A stretch of 64,000 nucleotides of DNA from Amborella trichopoda (Eukaryota; Streptophyta; Magnoliopsida; Amborellales; Amborellaceae), in assembly GCF_000471905.2 (NCBI RefSeq), contig NW_006497600.1, positions 462,639-526,638 of the forward strand, given 5' to 3'. Made by a program: the position numbers and the translations under genes. The first letter of the stretch is position 1, and each line of letters starts with the position of its first letter. Shown piece by piece: positions 1 through 12,400 of the stretch. The notes under the pieces were generated by a model, which saw nothing but the letters and a program-made list of their open reading frames with translations, was not told the DNA's origin and ran no database searches.

Positions 1-835
1 TATATAAAGATTTGTGATCTTATCACCCTTGATGGAACGCAATAACTTATCAAAACTCGTGTAGTCGACCTCAAATAATTAAAAAAAAAACTATGTTGAT
101 GATAATGATAATGTACCATGTTAGTGGTTTCGCTTTCTTCTAACGAACACGGCATATGTCAACATCCAGTTGACAGTCTTTACAATAGACATTTTGACAT
201 CAACAATAGACATTTTGACATCAACGTGGATCACTAGGAATGTGTTGCCATTTAATTATACAAGTTTGGTTCCATTTTAAATTAATTTCGATACAAACAC
301 GGATTTTTAAAACCACATTTTATATCCAAATCAAAGCACATCTGTCGATCCCTTCTTTTTAATGATCATTTTAATACTATTATTTAATACCACTATAAAA
401 AGTAAAGATTAGCGCATGGAGCGGTTCAAATCTTATTGAAAATCAATGTTTTAGCCTTGAAAAAGCAAGAAGCAGATATCGACTTTGACCAATGCAAACC
501 AAAGAAAACAGAATTCGAAGTCTAAATTGTGACAAGTCACGTGGACCATTCATTTTCAACTGTTCATATAGTTTTTTTTTTGTTAACATCAAATCTTAAA
601 ATCAAAGACTAAAAAATAGTTTTTTTTTGCTATTAGGGTTTTTTTCCCAAAAATTTTGAACCATTCATTTTCAAGTGTTCATAGTTGTGCATTATTTTTT
701 GGGATTCAGATTATAAAACCCGAGACTAAAAGATAAATTTTCAAGCCATTAGGGTTTTTGTTTCCAAAATAACATTCTCCTACAAAGCTTGAAGTTCGAT
801 TTATGTTTGGAAAATTTTTGTCCGTACCAATATAT
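1..835. other. AT-rich intergenic DNA
   Basis: No open frame with recognisable protein similarity is visible on either strand. The stretch is AT-rich with homopolymer runs. A short direct repeat (CAATAGACATTTTGACATCAA, split by one or two bases) lies near 183-225. Two segments near 540-600 and 655-740 resemble each other (both contain CATTCATTTTCAA followed by TGTTCATA), suggesting a short degenerate duplication. Confidence 0.5.
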
Positions 836-1077
836 AAGGGGATTGTGTACAAAAATACCATTTATCTTATGTACATGGAAGTCAGAATCATTCTCACTCA
901 TTAGATGCCAAATCGAATGGCTTGGGGTGAGTCACAAAGCTTGAGAATTCTTTTATTGAAATTTCCTATCTTTTCAATGACACTCTTACTATCACCTATT
1001 TTTGAAATTTGAAAGACAAGAATGATTATCACCTTCATATACAAAAGATAAATGGTATCTTTGTTGACAATCCCATA
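836..1077. mobile_element. MITE, family E copy 1 (TAA-flanked)
   Basis: The left end (GGGGATTGTGTACAAAAATA..., continuing as CCATTTATCTTATGTACATG) is matched in inverse orientation by the right end near 1010-1077, giving a terminal inverted repeat of roughly 55-60 bases with few mismatches. Both ends abut TAA, which fits the 3-bp target duplication of PIF/Harbinger (Tourist-like) elements. Related copies lie at 23788-24022 and 57777-57980. No coding capacity is seen, so it would be non-autonomous. Superfamily assignment is inference. Confidence 0.6.
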
Positions 1078-3270
1078 AATAAAATGAGGAATTGTCTAGA
1101 TCTCTTTTTATTTTTATTTTTATTTACAAATTGTGTGTGGAGCTTCATTTATTTATTTATTTTGCAATGGTTCTATGTCTCCAACGTTCCAAACATCATA
1201 GTGCTTTTTTATTTTTATTTTTTATTTTTTTGAAGTGTAGGGACTAGTGTAAGGTATGGATCCTCATGCTTATGTGAAGATTGTTCATGCCCAGCAATCC
1301 AATGTTTAGAACCTCATACCAATTTGTCGACTGCGAATTTCAGTCTACGGATTGACATGAGGTTCCAAAACTCAAATTGCTTGGCTTGCTTGAACATTGT
1401 GCAAGGTGGTCTCAAAATCTGGACTTCAAACCGGTAAGTGGACTTCGAATTTCATAGTCTTAGGACTGTTACGAGGTTCCAGACCTCATAACACTTGGTT
1501 TTCACAAGATTCATGCAAGTCAAGCCTTCCGAGGTCTAGAACTTAGGATATGTGCCTATACCAAATTAAAAACAATAAAAAATAATATGATGTTTGGAAC
1601 ATCAGTTTGAGAGGCAAAATTTAAAATAAAATAAAATACAAACGGTGGAAAAACCGGTGGTCAAACTCTTCATAAATTTTGATTAATTTTAGATTCCCAC
1701 ATAATTATCATATTTAAATATGATATGGACGTTTCCTTCTGCTTCTTTTTTTCCATTCCCACATGTTTCCTAATTCAGCCCTCTAACCACCCCTCTCCAT
1801 CTCACCTCCTCTTTCATCTATCATTTAAAACGCTGATAATAAACCTTGCCCGGTTGCCCTACTTGTGGTTCCTCTAAAACGTTGATAATAAAAATTGCTC
1901 TACTTCTTGTTCCTCTTTCAATCTTCTCGGATATCGTATAATACTATTTACTTTTGATTCAAGAGGGTCATAATTATTAATCCCATCAAGTTTTTATATG
2001 TAAAAGTTGAACAATTTGATATTTATGTTTTATTTGAATAATTCAGTGGGGAAGACCAACCCCTACCGATGTTTAGAAGTTAGTTTTTCTACAGTGTCCT
2101 ACCATATGGAACCCAATTGTCATGGAATTTGAAACAACTTATTTGCCTTTTAGTGCAATCAAGGACCCACCTCCAACTAACGGTTCAACATTTAACGGGC
2201 AATAGAAATCAAGATTTGATACAAAATATAGAGTCTTGTTTTATACTTTTTCTAGACAAGGACCCCCTCAAAATATGATATCAAAGTTTGACCTAACTTC
2301 CATGTGGAAAATTTATTTCCACGAGTGAAGTGAATGTTATCACTGGACGTCGAATCTACCCCTCAAGTCCTTGGTCAAGTCCGGGTCCATTGCGAGTCTT
2401 TGGTCAAGTCCGGGTCCATTGCCACCCCTACTGGTCAAAGAGATGGCAAGAGGCGGTTCAGGTTGGGCTTCTTCGTTGGCATTTGTCCAGTGCTCTACTT
2501 GACCCTTTTTTTCTCTCTCTAGAGATTGTTATTTGTGTGGTGCATGTTTTCTCTCTCTAAAGAGCAATTCTTGGTTTCATCTACTCACTCATATCAGGCG
2601 GCAAAGTGCGTGTCAAAGTCGTCCTTTTCCCTTGTTCTCTCTCTAAAGTGAGGAACAATGAACCTCCTTGTTCTCTTTTGGCTCTTTCTCACTTTTGCTG
2701 GGCGGGTCGTAGACAACAAGGAATACCGTCACAAACAAGGATGACTTCTTGCTCTTACGAGATCATTTGATTCTTTTTTAACAATAAGTATCTATTTATG
2801 GTTTTAATTTCAAATTTTTTGAATCTTGTATAAAAATATGGGTTAGTGTAAAATCATTTATTATTATTACAAAAAAATCACAATTATTTTTAGTTATTAA
2901 ATATTATTTTAGAAGATATGATGTGTATTATAAAATTTTAAATTTTTTTTTAAACTTTGAGTCTAATCAATGACACACTTATAACATCCTGCAGACAAAA
3001 ATTATTGTAACGTTCTTATATTAAATAAATAGCCTTTGTATTATTTTTTAAATGTTAATAATTTTTTTTTCAAATTACAAAACTAGGTGTATCCTATGTC
3101 GTAAATAGAGGATAAAACTTGGACATGGTGAATAAGTTGGGATTTGGGGTCTAGAAGGTCGTAAAAACTCTAAAGTTGAAAAAGAGAGAGAGACAGAGTG
3201 TGCGACTGTTTTAATTTATTTAGGGACAGGGATATAACAGATCATGAATCATTAAAAACACATTTTTAAA
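1078..3270. other. intergenic DNA with short duplications
   Basis: No gene recognised. Around 1310-1500 a motif containing CGAATTTCA and GAGGTTCCA, followed by CTCA, occurs twice about 130 bases apart, a degenerate local duplication. The motif TTCTCTCTCTA(A/G)A recurs near 2511, 2546 and 2635, similar to the pyrimidine tracts in the leader of the downstream glycosyltransferase gene. A segment near 2945-3060 (beginning ACTTTGAGTCTAATCAATGA) is similar to one near 27260-27380, suggesting a short dispersed repeat. Confidence 0.45.
2371..2423. repeat. 29-bp tandem repeat, about two copies
   Basis: TTGGTCAAGTCCGGGTCCAT begins at 2371 and again at 2400, a 29-base period. The second copy is partial. 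No function is apparent. Confidence 0.85.
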
Positions 3271-3795
3271 AGCAATGATTTCATGCAACCGTTGTATATT
3301 AATATAATACAATAACATTAAAAAACCATCTTATGGCCATTTGTTTGATCCAAAATTTGAAATATACATTCTTTTCATTTTAATGAACAATTACAAAAAA
3401 TGAAAATTTGAAAAAACAACCTAGAAAGTATTTTTTTAGCCCAATTAACATAGGCCGTTTATTTTGGTGATATGCTTAGATCTAGGCCTTAGATAGATTT
3501 TTTCATTTCTAATTTTTTTGGATGGCTTTATTATTATTAGATGAACAATGTTAAAAATAAAAAATTGATTTTGAGTTTATAAAGGCTAAGATCTTGAAAT
3601 TCACAAAATGAATGGTCTAGATTCGTTTTTGGAAAGAACTCATTTTAACCATATCTAAAGTTCAATTTGAACTTTTTTTTTTAGGATTGATTATTGAGAT
3701 GAAAAGAGTGTATGTAAAATTTGGGATCATACAAATACCACATGATTTTTTAGAAGTGTCATTGTATTATACTATGATATAACTATTGTATTAGA
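3271..3795. mobile_element. MITE-like repeat, family A copy 1
   Basis: About 525 bases closely resemble 4775-5290 and 32598-33065 in order and sequence; shared blocks include CATTTGTTTGATCCAAAATTT and the ATGCTTAGATCTA tract. The first 35 bases (around CAACCGTTGTATATTAATATAATAC) pair imperfectly with the inverse of the last 35 (GTATTATACTATGATATAAC), consistent with a terminal inverted repeat. No coding frame is present. A target duplication was not resolved. Confidence 0.6.
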
Positions 3796-4529
3796 TCATT
3801 ACTCTATTTTTAAAAAGAGTTTTATAAATAAAATTTATTTTATCTTTTCAAATTTAAAAATAGACATATATTTTATGCTCAATTCTCTCTCTTTTAAGGT
3901 ATATTATTAATTTAGTGACTAGGGTACAAGGGTGCTACAAGCACGACCCCTTTCCAGGCAAGCTCTTTCTCGGGAGTCGATGGAGATGGATGTAAACCAC
4001 ATCACTTTGAAGTAAAAGCCCAATCATGGTATGATAAGTGCTTGAATCGAAATAACAAGTTAAATAATGTAATCCACACTTCAAGCCATCACCAATATTT
4101 TCGAACTTTCAACCAATAAATGATTAATCAAGATTATTGTTGGCGATCCATAATAGAAATTGACCGGATCGAACTAGGATGCATCGGTTTGAACCCGGCC
4201 CCTCCTAAAACCCTCATTCCATATGTATCTTAAGCTTTATGTAATGCTATTTTAGGGCGCCTTGCCTTTAAATTGTCTTTCTATTTTATTTTTATAATTT
4301 TAATATTTTTTTAGATCATCGAATCGAACTGATCCAGAAGTACGAATCCCAAGTTTGAAATACTGATCAAGAGTAAATGCCTCTCTCCATCTTCTTGACG
4401 AAATTTAGAGAGAGAGTTGAAGCAATACTGTACATAAGATTATTAATAAATATTAGTAAAAACTAAAACTCGCTTAAGCAATAAGAGAGCAATTATGTCT
4501 TTAAGATATGACTCTTCCTAGGTGAGGAC
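3796..4529. other. intergenic DNA, nothing recognised
   Basis: No coding frame, RNA gene or structured repeat can be supported here. The sequence is moderately AT-rich and contains a short GAGAGAGAG tract near 4410. Confidence 0.45.
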
Positions 4530-5441
4530 TAGGGGTGGCAATGGACATGGACCCGTTGACCGGAACCAATCCGGGGATGAGTATAGGTTTCAAAAGTGGG
4601 ACCCAACAGATCAGGTTTGGGTTTGGGTCCAAATATTTGAGCACCATTCGGATGTAGGTTTGGGTCCATGTGGACCCGATCCGAATAATGTTATTATTTA
4701 AATAATATATAATATTTTACTAATATTTAAATAAATATATATATTTTAATTATAATATTTAAATAATATATGTGCAAATTTAAGTGATTTCATGCAACAG
4801 TTGTATGGTAATATAATGCAAGCAACAACTTTCAAAACCATATTAGAGCCATTTGTTTGATCCAAAATTTAAAATATACTCTTCTCATTTTAATGAAAAA
4901 TAAAAAAAAATAAAATTTTGAAAATGCAACTTAAAAAATATTTTTTAGTCTAATTAATGTAGGCCGTCTATTTTGGTGATATGCTTAGATCTAGGCTTTA
5001 GAATGCTTTTTTTTTTTCCAAATTTTTTTAGATAATTTTAATATCATTAGATTAATAATATATATATATATATTTTTAATTTATAAAACCTTAGATATTA
5101 AAATTCATAAAATAGACGGTCTAGATTCATTGTTGAAGAGGACTCATTTTGGCTATTTATTGATTGCAAATTAAGTTTTTATTTAGATTGATTATTGAGA
5201 TGAAAAGAGTTTGTGTGTAAAATTTTAAATCTTACAAATGCCACGAACATGATTTTCTAAAAATATGGCTGCATTATACCATTAAAATCACTTCCTAATA
5301 AATATATATATATATATATATTATTTTTTAGGTCTGATCCAATTGGATTCCGTTGGGGGGTTTGCGTCTCAATCCGATAACTTCAAGCCCAGTTGGGTCC
5401 GGTCCCGGGTCAGAGTCCGGGTCCTGTCCCGGTTGCACCGA
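4530..5441. mobile_element. hAT-like non-autonomous element, interrupted
   Basis: The left end TAGGGGTGGCAATGG followed by GACCCG-rich sequence is the kind of end seen in many plant hAT elements. The right end (GGTCCTGTCCCGGTTGCACCG, inverse CGGTGCAACCGGGACAGG) is a degenerate inverted match. GGTCC/GGACC-rich arms at 4530-4690 and 5325-5441 flank a family A repeat copy, so that copy probably inserted into this element. Flanks share only GTGAG, so a full 8-bp target duplication is not demonstrated. Confidence 0.45.
4775..5290. mobile_element. MITE-like repeat, family A copy 2 (nested)
   Basis: Co-linear with 3271-3795: the tract TTTCATGCAAC(A/C)GTTGTAT, the CATTTGTTTGATCCAAAATTT block, the ATGCTTAGATCTAGGC block and the GATTATTGAGATGAAAAGAGT block all occur in the same order and spacing. 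It sits between the two GC-rich arms of the hAT-like element at 4530-5441 and contains a (TA)n tract near 5055. Confidence 0.6.
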
Positions 5442-5819
5442 GTGTGAGAGAGTCTAAGCGCGGGTAGGTTGGGCACGCCAAAGAGCAAGCGCCGCCCGCG
5501 CTGGACTCTTCTTTTTTAGCGCCCACGCGTTACTACTTTCCAATTCGTGACAAAACCACGTGTCTCACTTTGAAATTATCTCTCTTCTCTCCTGTCTTCA
5601 GTTTCACTGTCATTCTACTACTACCACCCAAAAACTGGGTGGCACAAATATCAATGAAGAGTACCCGCCTTTTATTTAGCCGCTAATTATGAAAAATAGG
5701 GGTGAAGATATCAATTTCCGTCTGATACTCGTATCCTGGATTTTGCTCCGCATTCAAAAAGCGAGCCTAGACACTTTCCCTGTTTCCTCTGAAACACGGC
5801 ATTCTGGTTTACCTCTCTC
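5442..5819. promoter_or_regulatory. probable promoter/upstream leader of the GT14 gene
   Basis: This gene-free stretch lies directly upstream of the pyrimidine-rich leader of the glycosyltransferase gene. It holds a CACGTG-containing motif (near 5557), several CT-rich tracts and a GC-richer block near 5450-5520. A TATA box cannot be assigned with confidence. Its role as promoter is inferred from position. Confidence 0.35.
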
Positions 5820-6440
5820 TCTAAACGGAGGTCACTTTCTCTCTCTTCTCGCACCACGCAATCTCCTTGATTGTGACGCTGTCAGCCTCCCTCCCTCCCT
5901 CTCTCTCTCTCTCTCTCAGTATCTGTCATTGCGGGGTTTTCTATCTTTTTAATGCTCTTTCTGCAACGAAGAAGAGGCCATTTTTGCAGCATTTGTTCCT
6001 GATTGAATGAGGCTCTGTGCAATCGATTTTCTCTCTCTAACTCGCTTTCTCTTTCCCCAATGCTTCTGACTCCTCACGTTTCTCTCTCTCCTGTCACCTT
6101 TCAGTCTTGAAACAGGGCCATCTTCCTACCATTTGTCCCTTATTGAATGAAATCGATGGGAGTTTGCTTGCTCATTGCATTGTCGTTTCTCTCTCTAAAC
6201 CATCATCTCTAAGTGCTTCTCATTCCAGGGTTTCTCTCTCTAATGTTTTCCGCCCACGGGGAAGAGATCATCTGCGCAACATTTATTCCAGATTAACTGC
6301 TATTGAAGCCATCTTCGTGCAATCATCTTTCTCTCTCTAACACCCCCTTCCCTCTCTAAATGTTTGTTGTTGAAGGGTTTTCTCTCTCTTCTTTCATACT
6401 TCAGCCATGAAGAAGAGGCACTCAGCCCATCATTTGTTCT
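5820..6440 (+). repeat. ~145-bp imperfect tandem repeat in the GT14 5' leader
   Basis: Similar blocks begin near 5964, 6107, 6255 and 6405, with a weaker one near 5820. Each contains a GAAGAGG-like stretch, then CATTTGTTCC(T/A)GATTG or a close variant, then TTTCTCTCTCTAA tracts. The spacing is about 143-150 bases. The last unit holds the start codon: ATGAAGAAGAGG at 6407 aligns with ACGAAGAAGAGG at about 5964, where ACG replaces ATG. The leader therefore appears to have grown by duplication of the start-codon region, or the N-terminal codons were recruited from a leader repeat. Confidence 0.6.
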
Positions 6441-9400
6441 GGTTGGGCTTGAGAGTTGTTTTAGGGTTATCGGCGACCTTCTGTGTTTTATCTTTCCTGA
6501 GAATTCAGTCGGAATACAAGCCAGAGCCGCCCTTTACATGGACCCAATTGCCTTTCACTGGTCCTCCAAAGATAGCCTTCCTCTTCCTTGTGCGTGCGAA
6601 TCTACCTCTCGACTTTCTATGGAACCACTTCTTCTTGGTACTTCTTTCTCTATCCATTTGTCTCTCTTCCTCTCTCTAAGAATCTCTCTCTCTATAAACT
6701 TTGTAATTCTCATTTATGTGCGTGTTCCGTTGCTTTATGTATTTGAAATTATTATCTGGGTCTCTGGGCTTGCAGAATGGCGATTCTCGAAACTTCTCCA
6801 TATATATCCATTCGAAACCTGGCTTCGTTTTGGACGAGTCGACAACCAGGTGCACCTTTTGCTATGGCCGCCAGTTGAGCCAGAGTATACAGGTGTGCTG
6901 ATATGTCTGTGCCTCTCCCTCTCTCTCTCTCTCTTCCTTCTATCTCCTGATTGCTACTAACAAAGAGCCTAAGACTGTTATTTTTTGAGCTTGGAAATTG
7001 TTTACCCTCTCTTCTCCATTGTTAATTTGGCCACGGGATTGCAGGTGGGTTGGGGAGAAGCTACTATGATCAAAGCAGAGCGAATTCTTATTCAAAAAGC
7101 GCTTCAGGACCCTGCAAATCAGAGATTTGTCCTCCTCTCCGAGAGGTATTATGTGTTTATATCTTGCTCATCAGTGACTTAATATGAAAACCTCTTATCA
7201 ATGAGTATTTCATTATCAAGAATGAAATAGGAGAGAGGGAGACTAATTTTGCTTAAGGAAAGTTCCGAAGTTTGAATATATGCTATGTTGAATGGTTGTA
7301 GAATTGGCTACTGAAAATCTAAAATATGGAAAATGTTCAGCTTACTCATAAATTTCTAATCGTCTTTAGAATTGTAGTAGAGAGTTCCTAATATTGTCAA
7401 AGATAGCACTTCTGGAACTAGTGATTTGTTTAGGAGGCCTTTATTCTGAATGTCACATTGTGGTTATAAGAATTGCTTGTTATGAATCAGGACATTCATC
7501 TGATACGCTTCATCAATCAAACAGGAAAAAATCTTCATAAAATTTTTGTTCAAAGTTCTGTCTTTTAGAGCTAGGAAGTATATCAGAAGTGTTGCCTGGT
7601 GGCTAGTAGTTTTGAATTTTCTATTTATTTATCTAGGATGCCTGGGTCTTTAGACAGTGAAGTAGACATATTTTGTAAAACACAAATATTCGACCAGTGA
7701 TTGTCTTCAATACTAGAAATGCTTTTCAGTAATGAATAAATGATCTTTGATGTTGGTGGTTTGAAGTGCGCACATGATTGTTTTATTTGATTATTTGGTA
7801 ACTCTTATTTGTTCACCATTTCCTAGTTTGGGGTTTGTGGATTGAGAAAGTTAATGCAAATTATGTGGAGATAAAACTTGTATGGGAAAAATTCTAATAG
7901 ATAAGATAGTAGTGTGTCTTATGCTTTGGCTCTTTCATTGACACAAGATAGGAAATAAAACTTCAACCTTGCTGTTTAAATTTTAGAGGGTGTACAATGT
8001 TCCTTGTTTACTCTGTGATTTCAGATGTGAATTGCTTAAAATATGGTTTATTATTGCAGTTGCGTGCCTTTGTACAATTTCAGCTATATTTACAATTATC
8101 TGCTGGCATCTCCAAAAAGTTTTGTGGACAGGTAAAAACAAATGTTATTGTCAAAGATAAGTACATGTTTGCTCAATTTCTTGTGTATTTCATAGTTATT
8201 CTTGAGTTATTTCTAAATATCTTGAAGTATTTTCTTAAAATTTGATAGTACTAACAAATGGCCCATTGTCATTGAAGCTTTCTTGACACAAAGGAGGGGC
8301 GCTACAACCCAAAAATGTCATCTGTCATACCCAAGGATCGATGGAAGAAAGGTTCCCAGGTTGCCATATACATTTTTTCAGGTTTTCAGTTGGGAGAAAA
8401 AAACATAGTCCATTAGCTCAACGCTGTCTACTGAATTGGTGGAGAGAGAAGGACCTAGCAGGAAAAGAGATAACCCTTATGGTGTCTTCTTCTCTATGTC
8501 CTTCACTATCCCCATGTTTCAATTTAAGGTGATAAGCCATTGGCCTATTGTTTTTTCTCAATGATCCACTGGACTACAGTATACTTTATCTTTGAGTTTT
8601 GTCGGATTTGAGATATATGGACGTTTAAGAGTATGGGATCGTCTCTGGAAATGGAAGCTGTATCTATTTATTAGAAAAGAAAGCTCATGCTTCTGACTTG
8701 TGTTTGAAATGGTAAATTTTCAGTGGATTACTTTAATTCGAAAGCATGCAGAGCTTGTTGTAACTGATGACAGAATCTTCCCAGTTTTCGAAAGATACTG
8801 CAAGGTAATGCTAATGCATGGGTTCGTGCCAAGGAGCTTTTGTGGGTCATCTCGATTAACATACAGTTGTTCTTTTCATTGTGCACATTTCATATTGGTT
8901 GATCTTGTTGGGAAGGGCTTTTATTTGAATTTGATTTGTAAAGGACTTTGAGATTTGATTCAAATTATGGAAATATTTTACCTATCTGCTACGTATATGT
9001 TTTCTATTTAAGATGTTTTCTGCCCATATGATTTCTTAATAAGTTGATAAATATTTAACATCATGGATTTGTATGAAGTTTCTTGTTCTGCATTTTGGAT
9101 CTCTCTTTTCATCCATCTTACCCTCTGCAGAGGCGGCCACCATCAGATGAACTCGAGGAGAAGGTTTCTAGGAGCTTCCTCTTCTCTTTTCATGTGAGTA
9201 TCATCAAACATTAGTTTCATTTTTCCTGTTTCTTCATCTATTTGAACCTTGGGGTCTGAAAACTAATTGATAGCATTCTAATGTAGTTAGCTAACTAGTT
9301 GAACCTTGAATCCAGAAACCAAATGTTCAGAAAGAGCACAATTGTATCCCAGATGAACATTATGTGCAGACCTTACTTGCTGTAAGTGGTTAATGTCCCT

Positions 9401-12400
9401 GTCCTTTTTCCACAGAAGATCTCAATCACAGATCATCTCATGAGACTTTCATTGTGTTTCAAAGAATTGTTTTTCTTCATTTCAGCTTTCTGATACTTTG
9501 TTATCCTTCATACTGTTAGTTGTAGGGAAAGTACATATTAACTCAACGTTTTGTGGGAAACTGGTCCATTGGGTTGTCTATTTGCATTGAAAGTGACAGA
9601 CCATGATGGAGAGGGTGTGGGAACCAACCCGAACATGGTTTGACCCCAGTAGTGCATGACATCTCTCTCATCATTGCATATGGCTTCAATGGGTGGTGAT
9701 GACCCAATGGGCTCTTAGTTTTAGTGCCTTGGCTTATTTTGTACTTTTCCCAAGTTGTAGTTTTCATTTATTAAATTAAGATGCTAAAAATATATTTAGC
9801 TCCTGTGCGATCTTTAGGCTATCTCTATGTATAATTTTCTGCTCAAAATAATTATTATTCCCTTGACTATGTCTTTCTTGATATGTTAGATTTCTATGCA
9901 GCATTGATGCATACCTGCTGCCCATTCTTTTGTCCAGTTCCTATTTTAGTATTGCATTGATTAGGATTTTCCTTTTCAGATGAGAGATCTTGAAGATGAA
10001 GTTGAACGAAGAACTTTGACCTATACTTCATGGAACCAATCCACTACTGAAACAGAGAAGCAGGCTTGGCATCCTTTAACTTTTGGGTATAGAAATGCAG
10101 ATTCCCATCGTATCAAAGAAATAAAGGTGAACCACATGAACTTTAATGTCTTTCATTCAGTTTCCATTTGAAAATAGCTTCTAGGATGACATGACACCTA
10201 TTTTTTCCAGTTATAAATTAATAAAGAAAATAGTAAGAATAATAGTGATAATGATAATAATAAAATAATAGTAATACTAAATAATTTATAGGGAAATTAT
10301 CAGATGTATCTCATAAAGTACTCCATATTTCAGATATACCAAAATTTCTCGTTTAATACACCTATGCCCATATTTTTATAATTTTTTTATAAATGACATT
10401 TATCCCCGCCACGGACATAATAGGTCTGTGGCGGTGTATTAAACCCCAAACCTACCCGTTGTACATGAGGGTAATGCATATGCATTTTGGTGCTTTGAGA
10501 TGCTTCTTTGCAGAATCGTGCGCATCCCCACTTGCATTATGAACATGTTCCCCACTTTATGGATATGCCAATGATGTAAGAGCTTTCCCTTGTGAGGCAT
10601 TGTGTTTAACTTTTTATTTTTCTGAACATGAAAACAACGGAGGAAACGATGAAAATGGTTGGAGAGCGCCACGGCTCTATTAGAGCCGTTGCGACACCGT
10701 CACGGACGACGGTTTGGATGACTATCGAACACTAAGGAGGCATCCTAAAAAGTACCAGGAACCCCTGAACCGCCACGGCTCTTACATAGCTGTGGCGACA
10801 CTGTTATAGTCGCTACATCTGTGACGGTTTAGATGCCTCCTGGACATTGAAAATGCATCCTTAAGGGGTTCTAGAAACCTCCGAACCGCCACAGCTCTAT
10901 TAGTGAAAACCAGGAGCAGCAAGCAGGTTTGGGGTTTAATGCACCGCCACAGAATTATTATGTCCGTTGCGGGGTTAAAAATGTCATTTATGAAAAATTA
11001 GGAAAATATGGATATGGGTGTATTAAATGGAAAATTTTGGTATATCTGAAATATAGAGAACTTTATGGGATATATCGGATAATTTCCCTTTTTAATACTA
11101 ATAATTACTTGTATTATTATTTGTTTTGCATGTTGCCCACTTAATACCTATTATTGTTGACATCTTGGTCTGTTTCATGCAGAAGATGAAATTGTTGTTT
11201 TTATGGAGTTTATTGATGCTTATGACCATATAATTTCTAAGAAAGCTAGGAATTGAATTATAAAGATTACCGAGTAGGTTTTCTGAGGTGACCTCTTGGA
11301 AGATGTCCCTCACAAGCAGTTACCCATCCTAAAAGAGAAGTACACATTGCCCACTTAATACCTCTTATTGTTGACATCTTGATCTGTTTCATGCAGAAGA
11401 TGAAAATGTCGTTTTTATGGAGTTTATTGGTGCTTAGGACCATATAATTTGTAAGAAAGCTAGGAATTGAATTATAAAGACCACCAAGTAGGTTTTTGGA
11501 GGTGACCTCTTGGAAGATGATGTCCCTCACTAGCAGTTACCCATCCTAAAAGAAAAGTACACATGCAAACATAATGATACTCTGTTCAATCCCAGTATAG
11601 CGAGATGTAACTAGGCAAGACTATTTTCAAGATGGTGGCCTCGTTGGAAGTTCTTGTCAGTGTGATGCAGGATTGACTTGGTCTGATTTCATTAGGTTGA
11701 TTCACCAAGTCACAATTCAACTTTGCAAGCCCTTTGAGTATTATTTGCTCAGTTAGTTACTTAAATCTATTATAATTAGAAGCTTTTGGCACACAAAGCC
11801 TGATGTTATGACTTCTTTCTGTAATTTTCTTTCATTGTTTTGTCTTACATGTAAACACAGAAAGGCGCTATTACATTTAAATGTTTAACTCTTCTAATAT
11901 TTGCATATTTCCATCCATACATAACAGAGTGAAAGAACAGAAAAGGAAGGGTAACATAAAAGAAGATGATATGTAGCACTGAATTAAATTAGTGTTATTG
12001 GTTTCTTTTTGCTTTGTCGAAGGGCTGATATTATCAGGCTTTGGCTCTTTGCGGTACGAGATGCATAAAAATTGGCCAACTTTTCAGCCTTTTTTGTCTC
12101 TTCAGTGAGAGCAGCTGATAGTTAAGTCCAAGCGGAAAAATTTCTTTTCTTTTTTATCATTTTTGGTGGTGATGTTAGGTTGTGATTCCCTATAATAAAG
12201 CTTTGGAAAAGCTGCAGATGGTTTTGGCTTAGTCAATATTCCCATTATCTGTGATTTAGGGATAATTCTTGTGCTTATTTACTAGTATTATGATGTCCAA
12301 AAATTTGAATATAATATTAAAATTAAATGTGTTTCTGTTTTTCTTTGGCTAGATAAGTTGAATTTGTTTCAAGTTGAATTATGAGTGGTGATTAATTATG

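Noticed and set aside
6364..6960. 198-codon open frame over the start of the GT14 gene
   Set aside because: It runs through two introns in other frames; the real exons 6407-6637 and 6776-6892 use different frames that give the family motifs.
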